Part shown: one piece after another, positions 48,901-63,094 of the stretch | Layout: each line of letters starts with the position of its first letter | Position numbering within the stretch: the first letter of the stretch is position 1 | Assembly: GCF_014839805.1 (NCBI RefSeq) | Contig: NC_051118.1 | Coordinates: forward strand, 5,386,391-5,450,390 | Direction: 5' to 3' | From: Manduca sexta | Lineage: Eukaryota > Arthropoda > Insecta > Lepidoptera > Sphingidae | Length of the DNA stretch: 64,000 bases | Made by a program: the position numbers and the translations under genes | The notes under the pieces: model-generated | Seen by the model: only the letters and a program-made list of their open reading frames with translations | Told to the model about the DNA's origin: nothing | The model's database searches: none

Positions 48901-51445
48901 CACAATTTAATGCAAGATTTATAAAAACTTTAACATGTCATGGCTTGATTCCGTCCCCTAATATCAGAGCCAAGCCTATCCCCATATCGGGCACAAATTT
49001 CAGAATCCAAGCATCAGTATCAACTGTGCAGAAAAACACTATCACTTTACCGGACGACGGATCCAATCCGAGCCATCAGCACAGTCGTATGACAGTAGGT
49101 TGTAAACTACGTCACCAAGGAGGGAGTTATAATTCATTTTACTTGTACCTGTTTACATTTATACTAGGTATGGTGTAAGGGTGGCCGGTGCCCACCGTAG
49201 TAACGTCTTTGATCAATCTAGAAAAAGCCTTATGCTGTAACTCGGCGACTTTTCATGTATTTTTTTGCTTCATCCAGCTGACCCCCTCCTCCTAGAGAAA
49301 ATCTGTAACTACGCCAATAATACTATGATTATAATCTATATATTCCTAAAGGGTGGGACGGTGTCAGCAGCCAACATGTGCGGAATATGTTGCAAGCTGC
49401 CAGGAAACAACACTGAGGGCGCATGCGTGTCCGCCGAGCTGGCTGCCACGGAGTTTCTGGCGAACAACTCACGTCTGCCAGACTCTTGGCCGCACGACGA
49501 TTATAATGGACGTAGGTGTTTTTTTTTTTTAACTTTTGTTTTTCAAGCACACACCACGGACTCATGGCCGCATGACAATTATAGTGGACGTAGGTATTTT
49601 TTTAAAACATTTGTTTTTAGGCACACTCTACGATAACTCTGTAGTTGCTTATTAATATACTTGCTTATAAAAAAGAAACTTAGAACTATGTAGTTTCTTT
49701 TTTTTATCAATTAGTTTCGTATTTTCCGGAAAGATATTTCTAGAACATTTTCTTATGTTTTTGTGTCGACTATTTAGTTTTAAAAAACCCAAAAACTTAA
49801 CAAATGTTTGCTCTCACACAAATATTTGTGTCTATACGGTCAAATGAAATGTCAACGACTTGTGATGTCGAATAACTGGGCATACCGGCGATGTTATAGA
49901 GCCCTTGTTTGCTAATCTAATACATGTCAGCAATACTAATAATGGTAATGTGATTAAAACATATTGGTCCAACCAAAAAAAGACATAAGTCCTCTGTAGA
50001 CATTATTGTCTACAATCTACATCATGAACAACTCAGCTTGACCGTGATAATAGTCAGTTAAAATGTCTGTAGTTACTTATATAAGTGATTTTAATTCATA
50101 TTTCGAAATAATAATAATTATTCTTATAAATTATTTTGACGTGGTATAAGTGCAACTTTATTCGCCTACATCATAAATAAAGTTTTTCTTTTTTATTATA
50201 TATTAAGTATATAAGGATATTGTTCAATAAAACTCCTTTTAACCGACTTCAAAAAAATATGTTATTTAATTTGCCGAAATTGTATGTTCAACGATATTTT
50301 TACCCTATTATTTAATAGATATTTTTATAAATAGCCAATGTAACTATATTTTTTATGTGTGTTTAGCCATATTTTTACCTCATTAATTAAAATGTTTTTA
50401 CAGCCAATGTAACTCTAGAGATATGTGATGATAATATCTGCACGACTCGGACGATACGCGCGTGGCCAGCGGGCGAGGTGTGCGTCACGCGTAATTCCGT
50501 CGGGTACTGTTCTAGAAAAGGGATTTGCAAACGGACGTACATAACGCCTCGTTCTAACATCTACCCGGACAGTATGGTGAGCGTAGATCGTCATTTAGTA
50601 ACCTTTTTTTTTTAAACCCCACAGGATTTCGTGAAAAATTTAAGTTCACAAATCTGTGAAGGCTAATTGAGTTTTACTTGCGTAAGTTATTACATTTCTT
50701 ATATTGCCTGCGCAACGACCGATCCTGGGTTCAATTACTAAACCACGCAACACTTCGGTATTATAACATGATTTGCTCTTTTCTGAATCCTCCAGAGGTT
50801 GACTTAATGGTGACCAATCGTAGACACGAACCTAAATCCTTTGTGCAGCAAGTTTGAAAAAGCGTGTTGCGTCAATCAGTGACTGCATTAGGTGAGACGT
50901 AGGGGGCCACCTCCCGGAGCCTCATGCTTTATAGTGGACTTTGCGCTTATACGAGAGGCCTCGCGCGGTAGGTTAGCTGTAGGAAACTTTTTTAGCCTCA
51001 CCTCTAAAGGCAACAACTATATTATGTAACAAAAAAAATCGGGGTCCTTTGTATCCGCTCGGGACCTTAAATCGGCCGTCACTAACTCCGACCCCCCTAA
51101 TCCTAATGGATGGAACAAAAGTAGATAGGGTTCTTTTATAATATCAAAACCAATCTGTCTTATGACGAATTAATTTCATTGCCCAGCTGAAAGTATAACG
51201 AGAAATAAAACAGATACCAACTTACGTTGTTATACATATTCGCTCAGTACTTCCAATATATAATGTATCTGAATTATGAAGTAAACGGGCTTTTATTTAC
51301 TGTTTAAGATCTTTCCTATTCAACCTTATATAAATTTTCCTTACAGAATATACAAGTGGAAGGAAAACAGAATATATCTACTTCAAGCACATTCAAAGCA
51401 AGCACGATAAATACAATACTTCTTATAATTATATTTGTAATATAA
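42922..51445 (+). CDS. ADAM10-like metalloprotease, tailless
   Basis: M12B zinc protease that would cleave or shed surface proteins. Exons: 42922-43093, 43377-43565, 43810-43922, 44613-44856, 45324-45519, 46431-46594, 46929-47126, 47561-47655, 47973-48068, 48395-48550, 49352-49511, 50404-50576, 51347-51445, about 684 residues. Signs in order: signal peptide MILILLILVYQYSLRIAA; a short prodomain; a furin-type site RLRR near residue 150; the catalytic domain with HEMGHSFGAHHD split by an intron (three zinc histidines and the catalytic Glu present) and a downstream LM Met-turn; YCGNGIVEEGEACDCG opening the disintegrin region; CSVAPSAMCHPSQGLCCTHKC; then a Cys-rich domain (LRECQC, NMCGICCKLP, CDDNICTTRTI) as in ADAM10. 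It ends in a short hydrophobic run (INTILLIIIFVI) with no cytoplasmic tail. The starts of exons 2 and 9 are the least certain splice sites. Confidence 0.88.
43985..44260 (-). mobile_element. RTE-type LINE reverse-transcriptase fragment
   Basis: On the minus strand the translated stretch contains KVTNMAHRISKLKWQ, an internal stop, then AGHIAHRTDGLWGTKVLEWR and VGRPPSRWTDDL. This is the C-terminal tail typical of RTE-clade retrotransposon polymerases in insects. It is a dead fragment in an intron of the ADAM10-like gene, antisense to it. Confidence 0.75.
45094..45195 (+). repeat. R1 repeat fragment with a small internal triplication
   Basis: The R1 5' part (AATATCAGCC, CTCCTCTACTATCGATAGGG, ATTAGGCCTTAGTCC) runs into three near copies of a 17-bp unit CCACCACGCTGGCCTTC at about 45160-45193. 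Confidence 0.7.
46115..46200 (-). repeat. Non-LTR 3' tail (R5), second copy
   Basis: Plus strand GGAAGAAAGAAAGAAGTTTA and TTGTTG, then ACATAACATAAACAAGGATT, matches 9605-9712. It lies in the intron before the zinc-site exon of the protease gene. Confidence 0.55.
47416..47462 (+). repeat. Short dispersed repeat shared with 53814-53868
   Basis: GAGTAGATAGCTTTTAAAAA, TACGGTAAGCGTGCCGTTTT and GCTC align with the copy in a JMJD7 intron. It lies just before the disintegrin exon at 47561. Confidence 0.55.
48690..48780 (+). repeat. Half copy of the fold-back repeat, ending in a G-run
   Basis: GATTTTATCGCGGTTTTAAT, CTCCCGACGTTTCGAAGACT and TTGCAGCCTTCGTGGTCACG followed by GAGGAGGGGGGGG. Same end structure as 261-348. 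Confidence 0.65.
48955..49125 (-). repeat. R3 SINE, minus orientation
   Basis: GCCTATCCCCATATCGGGCA, AAATTTCAGAATCCAAGCAT, CTATCACTTTACCGGACGAC and a decayed box B (ATCCAATCCGAGCC in plus sense). It is in the intron before exon 11 of the protease gene. Confidence 0.7.
49479..49630 (+). repeat. Tandem duplication covering a splice donor
   Basis: Two copies, 78 bp apart. The first includes the end of protease exon 11 (GACTCTTGGCCGCACGACGA, TTATAATGGAC|GTAGGT). The second repeats GACTCATGGCCGCATGACAA, TTATAGTGGAC|GTAGGT and the following T-rich stretch TTTGTTTTT with CACAC. Confidence 0.85.
50650..51130. other. Intron with probable SINE-like debris
   Basis: A tRNA-like GATCCTGGGTTCAATTACTA near 50720 suggests an old SINE head. 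The later CG-richer sequence (50880-51000 and 51040-51110) is unassigned. No coding exon is seen. Confidence 0.35.
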
Positions 51446-51768
51446 ATAACGGAAATGCATTAAATTAAATATTTTACCACAATATTTTTTATTTACATAT
51501 TTTCATAGAAATAATTTAGTAGGTTGAGGCAAAATACATTTTAAAAATTTCAAAGGCATTTAAACCGTAAGAAGAGCGTAACATTAGTAAGTTTTACATC
51601 ATAAGTTACTCAGGTAAGCTACTGCTTACGTGAGTAACTTGCTGTATTAATAAATCAATTTCACTTTTGAGTAAAATTTTAAGTAGACATTTAATGTATT
51701 GAACTATTTAATAAATCAAGCTTAAGTCTTGTCATTCATGTACAGGGTGGTTAAAATTAGACCATACT
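51446..51768. other. Shared 3' flank of two converging genes
   Basis: The protease (+) stops at 51445 and JMJD7 (-) at 51769. On the minus strand AATAAA lies at 51488-51493. On the plus strand an ATTAAA is near 51458. The 3' UTRs probably overlap or nearly do. Confidence 0.5.
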
Positions 51769-54993
<3,225 letters not shown>

Positions 54994-55569
54994 AATTAAA
55001 TAATACTTTAGCTTGACTGTTGTTTATTTCCAAAATATAACCTAAAACCTTATCACTTGACAAATGTAAATTTTGACAATCAGCTGATAAAAAGTATGTT
55101 GCAAAATGTACATGTCGACTTTTGTAGCATTCTGTTTTTTTTTCATCGCACAAAGAAACGACGTAGGTCAAAAACCATAAAGCCAAGCCAAGTGTGATTT
55201 ATTTCCCTGTCATAATATTTAATTTGGACACTAACAGTTGACAAAAACAAGCAATATTGTGACTCAATTAAATAATTATAATAACTAATTCAGTCATAAT
55301 ATTATGCCTTTGTTTGTAAAATAACCTAAAAGTATCAAGAACTAAAGAGTATTACAATCTCAGAAATACTACCGGAGCGTTGCAGTTAGCAACATAGTTT
55401 GCAGTCTACGCACAGCGGCATAAGTATCAAAAAAATATCCTAGCGATGCGAGCTAAACTAAACTAACTTATTAATTTTTGGTCTGCAAAACAAATTATGG
55501 GATCTAGTAATATCCTAAAACGATGCAAAAAATATTTTAAATTCTTTAATCACAAAAATACAACATAAC
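54994..55569. other. Spacer between JMJD7 start and PPP1R42 end
   Basis: About 575 bp of AT-rich DNA. It must hold the JMJD7 promoter and the PPP1R42 3' UTR, both on the minus strand. An ATTAAA variant on the minus strand lies about 30 nt after the PPP1R42 stop. No clear TATA box was seen. Confidence 0.45.
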
Positions 55570-58049
55570 TCAAATGTATTTAATAGGCATGGGTTTCTTG
55601 AGTATCCCTTTAATTGGAGGCGAGTCGGATGCCACAGTTGGCTGCTTCGGTAGCGGCGGCGGCTCCATAGGGGGTGCGACCCCCGCACGAGGCGAGGGGG
55701 CATGATGAGCTCGATAAATCGAACGCTGCGATAACGTGTATGTGGAGTCTATAGCCGTTACTGCAATTCAAATAAATATCGTTAGAAATTAAAAAACAAT
55801 GAGCTAACGTTTGCTGAGACAACACAATGTGCATAAATAAAAACATGACTGTTATTAATACTCTTCGCTACTATACAAATATAATATTTTTAGATCCATC
55901 GCAAAAATGAACCAAGCAGAAAAAACATTCTTAACACGATTACAAATTACATATTTTGATTGGTTTATTCTTGGGATCGGATTGAAGATTAAAATTGGGA
56001 TTGTTTGTTGAAAATGGCCGTTATCAGAAAGTAAATAAAAATAGACCAACATTTAGGTTTCTGGTTAGAATATTCGGATATTGACAGCGCACTGAGCGCT
56101 CGTGGTCCAGGCAGCATGTTCAAATCAAAGAAGTCGTCAACACCCTGCCGATTCATGATCAATTTGTTCCTTTCATTTAATTGACGCAAACGCACTGCCT
56201 TGTCGAAGCTTTGCAGGAACGTTTTGGATGTATTGTGAATCACAACAGTATCTAAGACTCCTGTAAAAGAACAGAGGTGGAAGATAGATGTATTTAATGA
56301 AGACTTAAAAAATTAAACGAAATAAATATCTGTATAATATTTATAGTAACCGAAACAAACATATAATAAACTTGAATATCTAGATAAACTAAGTTTTATT
56401 GTTATACCGCCACAGTTAAAAAATCTTAAAGTAACTTTGGTTAGAAAAATTAAGTTAATAATGTGGAAGTTTTAGAAATATGTATTATAACTACGATTGC
56501 CAAGATTATTTTACATCTCCAATAATATAATAAATATCACTTACGCAATTGAGAACATCTAGCAATTATGGTTTCCTTGTAACGATGTTTTCGCGTCATA
56601 GGATTCCCGGTGAAATTAACATCAACTAGCGAAGTAAGCGTGCATAAATCATCAGCAACGGCCTGCAATATTTAATTATTATATTTATATAAAACAATAT
56701 AGGATTCCCAGTGCTGTCTCCGGATCTATTGCAAAAATTGATAAAACGAAATAAATCTTGTGAGAAGTTATTACAAATGACTTCTATTAATCGGTTTATT
56801 CTCAAGATCGATCCCAAGATACATATAAACATTACTCATGACGGCTAACCTCCGCCACAATATTTAAAGCCACTAGATATCACATGAGTATCAAATCTCA
56901 ACTTTGTTCATATTTTACATTATTATAAAAGATGACATTATTAAAGACAATATTATTATTACCCAAGAAGTAAAGTCATACCGCTTGACTCACCTGTACG
57001 TTTTCGAGTTTATTTTTCTTTGCAATGAGGACTTCAAGCCGTCTTAGTGGTTTCACCCAAGCCATATCTGTTATTTTATTTTCCGAAACATTTAGTATTC
57101 TGAGCGATGACTGAAATATAATTTACATTCAATGCTTTGCACCAAACATAATCCATCGAAATTATTCTTAAAGTTTCGCCTTTTTATTAGTAACATAAAA
57201 ACAATTTGAAAAATAATATATAAAGCTTAGCTAGTCCATATTATCGGTCCACGGCGTCCCATCGAATTACAACAAATATTTGATCATGAATGGATAGTTG
57301 TATACGAACTCAACGCTCCGCTTGGCAACATATCCATAAACGGAAAAAAGTTGTTACGACCAACGTATACCATGAGTAATGCCAATAACCGTATAGCTAT
57401 TTGCATTTTAATAACATATATTTTTTTACTACTTACTCCAATAGAAATCACAGTCCGAGGATCAAAACACAGCCCATCAGGACTCTCTGTATTTTGCTTT
57501 TCAATGTGCAGTTCTTCAAGGTATCTCAATGTCTCCAAATTCTCCACCACGCTGATGCGGTTGTTGTTTAAATACAACTTCTTTAAGTTGTATAGTTTCT
57601 CCAATCCCTCAATTTTGGTTATTTTGTTCCATTGAAGATGAAGATGGGTTACATTATATAACAAATCTAAGTTTTCGATATTTGTCAGTTGATTATTATG
57701 GTAATATGCGTAAACGATGTGGTTGGGATGTTTTGGTTCTGGCTAAAAAACGAAATAAACTAGTTTGACCCTTATGGTCAATAATATTCCAAATATTAAG
57801 AAGTTGAAATACTGTTGTACTAATGTTATGTATCGTTTTGGGAAGGGGAAGACGATACATAATCATTACTCCGAGTATTTTAATGATTAAGTTCATACTT
57901 ACAATTTTAATCAGATTTTTCTCGTGCATGAATAAATGTGTCGGTCTTTTCAATACTTCTATAGTCCTTTGTTTTATTATTTTTTTGGCTTCTTTTCGTA
58001 GTTTTCTTTCATTTTCTTTAATATCTATTATATCGACTGGTTTTTCCAT
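55570..58049 (-). CDS. PPP1R42: Protein phosphatase 1 regulatory subunit 42 (leucine-rich repeats)
   Basis: Leucine-rich-repeat PP1 partner; the mammalian protein is linked to centrosomes and sperm. Exons on the minus strand: 58049-57903, 57742-57437, 57110-56994, 56662-56545, 56260 to about 56040-56100, and 55760-55570. The start is [20 protein letters not shown] units include [40 protein letters not shown] and [15 protein letters not shown]. The family-specific stretch after the fourth repeat is present: [20 protein letters not shown] followed by PRTVISIG (human: LRELHVENQ, LFDPRTLHSL). The LRR cap is [20 protein letters not shown]. The last exon is proline-rich and holds [10 protein letters not shown]. 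The donor of exon 5 is not clear: it must leave one base, and no strong GT is visible. The gene is in tandem with JMJD7 and head-to-head with SF3B5. Confidence 0.85.
55874..56030. mobile_element. R7 MITE in the last PPP1R42 intron
   Basis: AAATGAACCAAGCAGAAAAA, TTTTGATTGGTTTATTCTTG and GGGATTGTTTGTTGAAAATG, then GCCGTTA, fit the family. It lies just past the uncertain donor of exon 5. Confidence 0.65.
56700..56850. mobile_element. R7 MITE, diverged copy
   Basis: CTATTGCAAAAATTGATAAA and TTAATCGGTTTATTCTCAAG, then GATCGATCC, keep the order of the family with many changes. It is in the PPP1R42 intron between 56662 and 56994. Confidence 0.4.
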
Positions 58050-58593
58050 AATTTTATAACATTTCAAACAATTACTGTAAAATCTCGAAGTAACAAATTG
58101 ACAATCGATTTAACAAGTTTGAAAATAGCGCTGATTCTACGTTCCATTTAATAAATGTTCTTATTTTTAACATGTATTTTGTAATTAATAATTTATATTA
58201 TTATAAAAACAATTGTTATTTTAATTATAGGAAGCAAATAACGAGTCATAATTATATATTGTAGACGATAGATATTGTATTGATAGAATTATTATTTAAT
58301 TTTTTATATAAACACTACGAATTCATAATTTGAAACATTATTCTGGCTGTACAATTACTAATTCTTTTATTCAAGCATTTCAACAGAAAAATAACAAATT
58401 GACATTTGTCAATTATCAAGAGCTTTGTGTCTGAAGTCCGCACTGTTATTTACTTTTCTAAAAACCAGCCAATCAAAAGGTACTTATTACGTGAAAAGAC
58501 ACTATATTCGTAAATCTCGGTGAATTATTTATCTTATTGGAAACATTTTGTTTAATAACAATTTAATCCCAAAATATTATTCACAGAGAAGAC
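58050..58593. promoter_or_regulatory. Bidirectional promoter region of PPP1R42 and SF3B5
   Basis: 544 bp separate the two divergent start codons. It is AT-rich without an obvious TATA box in either direction. ATTCACAG just before the SF3B5 start (58578-58585) could be a splice acceptor, so SF3B5 may have a 5' UTR intron. Confidence 0.5.
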
Positions 58594-58851
58594 ATGGGTG
58601 AGCGGTACAACATCCACAGCCAACTAGAGCATCTCCAAAGCAAGTACATTGGCACAGGACATGCTGACACAACTAAATACGAGTGGCTCACAAACCAACA
58701 CCGAGATTCCTGCTGCAGTTACATGGGACATCCAGACTTGCTAAGTTACTTTGCCATCGTCGAAAATGAATCGAAGGCTAGAGTGAAGTTTAATCTCATG
58801 GAGAGAATGCTGCAGCCATGCGGGCCGCCGCCAGAGAAGCCTGAAGATTAG
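58594..58851 (+). CDS. SF3B5: Splicing factor 3B subunit 5 (SF3b10)
   Basis: Small subunit of the SF3b complex of the U2 snRNP; acts in the nucleus in branch-site recognition. It is 85 residues, the family's usual length, in one uninterrupted frame. Key stretches: YNIHSQLEHLQSKYIGTGHA, DTTKYEWLTNQHRDSCCSYM, YFAIVENESKARVKFNLMER and MLQPCGPPPEKPED, nearly identical to vertebrate SF3B5. The start ATG is fixed by this conservation (MGERYNIHS). It is head-to-head with PPP1R42 and converges on EXOSC6. Confidence 0.98.
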   Translation: MGERYNIHSQLEHLQSKYIGTGHADTTKYEWLTNQHRDSCCSYMGHPDLLSYFAIVENESKARVKFNLMERMLQPCGPPPEKPED

Positions 58852-59758
58852 TTTTTAGTGTATCTTAGTTGTAAGATATTGTAATTCTAAGTTTTTATGT
58901 TATTATGCCATTTTTAAGCACCCAATACATTACTCCACAATAGGTTTGTGTTTTCTTTTACGTCCATGGTCACAAGTTGGGTTATAAAAACATGATATGT
59001 ACTGCTTATAGGTAATCTATTAAATAATTCTAGTTTTGAGCTGGCTAGTATTGATGACATGCATTAGGTCCCAAATCAATTAGTATGATTTTATGGGGGA
59101 TCTGTTTAACTGAACATTATTGTTATGGTAAATATTTATAACGCTTTTCAACTATATCAATTACTGATAATTAAAAAAAAATGTTATTGATTTTGTAATG
59201 GGTTAAAAAAATCTATATGTATAAGGAATTTTGAATAGAGAACTGAAAATATCACTAGTTCTCTGTTTTGCTGCGGATGGGGCCTTAAAAAAGAATATAA
59301 AACTGAAATCTAATTTGGTCTAAATTTAGCTTTTTGATTGAGAAGTGCCCAGGATTAACATGGACAGTATTTTAATCTGGAGAAATGCATGCAACTTACA
59401 TACCAGTGAAATTGCAGGCAATATCTACATAATAATTTCTATCTGCAACATGCTATATTTATGAAAGGCTAAAATAAGTTTACAATAGTAAGATAGTGAT
59501 CTAAGTGAAGATACTTTCACCTGGGTGTAAATTAAAGTATGTTTATGTAAATTGTAAACAATAATACTTTCCAGATAGTGACCCCCAAATTTCCAAATAT
59601 TTTTGCTTCATTCAAAAACTGTGTCTATCAAATCAATTCTATTAATACCTAGATTGCCCCTTGCAGGACTTGTTTTGAGGACCAATTACATGCTTTATTC
59701 ATTAAACCCTCAAGAAAAAAATAAAACCACAAATTAATAACAAAAATAAAAATATATT
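58852..59758. other. Spacer between converging SF3B5 and EXOSC6
   Basis: AT-rich, without coding sequence. A minus-strand AATAAA at 59694-59699, about 60 nt after the EXOSC6 stop, is a good poly(A) signal for that gene. Confidence 0.6.
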
Positions 59759-61285
59759 TCATCCAGCACTCATCAATTGTTTCCACTCCTCCATCTTCTT
59801 GTTCAGTGCTTCTTCCCTCTCCTTCGCTTCATCATCCAACCGTTTCCTTTGCTCAAAATTATGAATCACATTCATAACCATTATACGTTGAAAGTTTGGT
59901 ACCAGTTTCTCACATTCCACTTCCAGAACCTCCATTGCCTTTGTTATACATTCTACGTCCATTGAACCTACTTGTGTGAAGTCTGATATCTGTTTCAATT
60001 CAGACAGAAATGACATCGTGACTATGCCATGGTTAATATTACTGTCCTCAAGGCTTGTTTTGGCAACATGTTCCTCGGCTTCAGTTGGGTCTACAAATAC
60101 CTTGTCCCCTATCACTGCTAAAGAGCATGATGTTATGATATCATACATGGGGACTGCTGCATCTGCTAAAGCCAAACCAGCTGCATTTATTGCTGCTGCT
60201 AAACATGATCCATCATGTTCTAGAATGTAGATGAATACATCAATCTGTAAATAAATTAATTGTTATGTAACTTATAGATAACACTATGATTTAACCTGAA
60301 ATTGGTTATCTCACTCATCCTTTATAATAAAAATAAATATTACACCTTTATGTGACCTTTTTTATACTATACTCACTAAAAACTTCTACATTGGTCTTGA
60401 TCAGAGGAAAACCTTATACTCATTATCATAAGCCAGTATTTGGAATCTGGCTTATTCATATTACATAGGTATAATATATGTCTAGCTCTATATATTTATG
60501 TAAAATTAACTATCAACTTGATCACTCAGGAAGTTGATATACCTGATAATTAGGGAATAAATGCCTGCAAACAGTTGGCTCTAAAGCTTGTCGCAATGCA
60601 ACAGACAGGGCTCTCTCTTCATTGTCAGGGGCGTGTGGTCGACGTTTACGTGGACACGAAAATGGCGCGAATTTCACCTCACAGAATATTTGACCAAGTT
60701 GACTGGAAAATAAATTTGTAGCTGTTAAATCGGGAACCTTATAGAGAATCAGTGATATTTCGATTGATTAACAATGAAATTATAGCTCGATAGAAACTTA
60801 AGGTTTAATTTCCCGCATTTATATCAGTAGATTAACTTAACATAATTCAATTATCACTTAGAGTATTGAGAGTAAACATAAAACTATATTATTAAGTATT
60901 AATATTATAAAACTGAGCACCTGAATTCATTTTGATGGGGGATTTCCCGGGGATCAAATACAGAGCACACCACCTTTGTTTTTTTAAATTCTACGTACGA
61001 TGAGCCTTTTGCCTGAGACACCATGTCAGTTCTGGCGACTGAAATTCATTTTTTGTATTAAATTCACATATCTTAATGAAGATATAACTTTACTCTTGAG
61101 AATAAACACATACAAAACATACACATGCTTCGGGCTTCGTTAAGCGCGCGTCCATCTTTCCTTAAACCATTTTCATCTAAAAGTTCATTATATCTTTCTT
61201 CGTAAGGCTTGATGTAATCTTTAGTATAAATTTTGTAGGAAACACTGTCTTCTGGGCCATTAAATCTTCTATAATCAAGAGGCAT
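59759..61285 (-). CDS. EXOSC6: Exosome complex component MTR3 (EXOSC6)
   Basis: RNase PH-like ring subunit of the RNA exosome, which degrades and trims RNA in nucleus and cytoplasm; this subunit is inactive in known animals. Exons on the minus strand: 61285-61123, 61038-60921, 60702-60543, 60244-59759; phases join, about 308 residues. The start MPLDYRRFNGPEDSV matches human MPGDHRRIRGPEES. Further stretches: GLRKDGRALNEARSMFARTD across the first junction, VSQAKGSSYVEF, FCEVKFAPFSCPRKRRPHAP, NEERALSVALRQALEP, and AAAINAAGLALADAAVPMYD. The exon 1 donor is read as ATGT|GTATGT because this restores the family sequence. The C-terminus extends beyond the human protein with a charged, probably helical tail (EQRKRLDDEAKEREEALNKK). 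Confidence 0.94.
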
Positions 61286-62549
61286 TCTGAAGTATTTATC
61301 AGTTTTCTTTCATAACCTCAAAGTTTGTACGGTCTGAAAGTTGACAATAATAATGTGTTTTTTTTTTTTTGTTTGATTTACTCCTAAAGGAGAAGGCAAC
61401 AATAATAATGTTAAAAATCAAAATGTCAGTAAACAGTTTAGTTAGTCTGTGGTTGTACATAAAAGTGTATTTATACTGTATATATGTGTAATTAAATTGT
61501 AATACTACTTTATATTACAATTTAACCCTTAACTATGGACGTAATTTTTTTGTCACACTACCACGGACGCGCGGTCTCTCGGACCGCTATGTTCTGAGTT
61601 AAAATACAACGTGAATATAAATTTTATTTTTACGCTATTTTATTTATTATTTTCTAGGCATATTAAAATAAAATAATTTAGAAGCTTTTAATCAATCCTT
61701 ATTTATTTTTCACCTACTCAAATCATATTAACAGTTAAAGGCATGTCGAAGTGAAAACTCTTTACTTGGTTATTTTTTTTACATGACCGGCAAAATATCA
61801 CCGGTGTATATTTATTTTCCAGACAGTTATTCAATTATTGAAACACTTCTTTACTTCACTAACAATTTACTGCATAGTGACACTAGCGGAATACACAATG
61901 TGCTCGGTTCGAGCGTCCAAATAAGACTCGTACAAAAACTTCTACAAGATTGAGCTCTCGTCGTTCGGCCGGTCCTTATATTGACAGCAATCGACCTCCC
62001 TCCTCTTCTAATACTTCCTCGATGTAATGATAGATGGCGCCACTATCGCTCCGGAAATTCACCAATTCAACGAATAACGAGGTGCTGCGGCGACACGGCC
62101 ATTCTGAAATGCGATGCGTGCTCTGCATCGCTGGGTCATTCTTTTTCTGTAACAGAAACTCATTGCCAAGGTGTTTACTTCCACAGTACACCTCAGTCAA
62201 TTTATTTGTAAGCAACATAGCTTTGGATATGGAACATGGGTTTCACGAGTAGCTTGTTCACTCCACGTGAACACAGGCAAACTTAAAGCTCACTCTTAGT
62301 GATGGCATATGGTAAGTTGTAAAAGACACAGCTCACTCCACGTGAGTACTGGTCAAATAAAATGTGATGAACTGTTGTATTTGCGCCAGCATGGCCATAC
62401 CAACAGGCGGTGCAGCATGCTCTGCACCGACCTCGTTGATTCTCGTAAGTAGATTTTGATTCTGTAAGAATAGAAAGAACTTCCTCTTATTAGTACAACT
62501 GTGAGCAACCCATGTTGCTTATTTTGAAAGCATTATTGCTGTAAGGCCA

Positions 62550-62972
62550 GTACACAAAGACATCTTTAATGCACCATTTTATTAATTTAGAATCTGTGGT
62601 GAGCACATGTCTAATCACAGTTCCACAAGGCGTCCCAACGGTATCTCAGGGTTCACTTGTGGATACATCAAGGACCCGCGGTTAGCTCAAGGGTAACACA
62701 TGATTTAGCTCAGAGGTACCACTCTCCAGATATTTTATTCTCGCAGGTTATTGTAAAGTACGGTACACAAAGACATCCCTAATGCACTGTTTTGTCAATT
62801 TAGAATCTGTGGTGTGCACATGTCTAATCACAGTTCCACAAGGCGTCCCAACGGTATCTCAGGGTTCACATGTGGATACATCAAGGACCCGTGGTTAGCA
62901 CAAGGGTAACACATGACTTAGCTCAGAGGTACCACTCTCCAGATATTTTATTCTCGTTGATTATTGTAAAAG
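62550..62972. repeat. Tandem duplication, two units of about 213 bp
   Basis: Unit 1 starts GTACACAAAGACATCTTTAA at 62550 and unit 2 GTACACAAAGACATCCCTAA at 62763. Both contain CACAGTTCCACAAGGCGTCC, CAACGGTATCTCAGGGTTCA and CTCAGAGGTACCACTCTCCA. They differ at a small number of sites, so the duplication is fairly recent. Confidence 0.9.
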
Positions 62973-63094
62973 TGTAGTTGTAAGCATTATGAAAATAATA
63001 AATGAATAATTGAATTTTAACGCAAAGCAACTTGCGTTGTTTTGTCACAGTTGTTACATAAGCAGAACTGCTAAGAAAATCTATTTTGCAAGGT

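Noticed and set aside
61976..62218. Minus-strand frame MLLTNKLTEVYCGSKH... considered as a small gene
   Set aside because: No recognisable domain, promoter or splice sites, and it lies in repeat-rich DNA; left as an unassigned frame.
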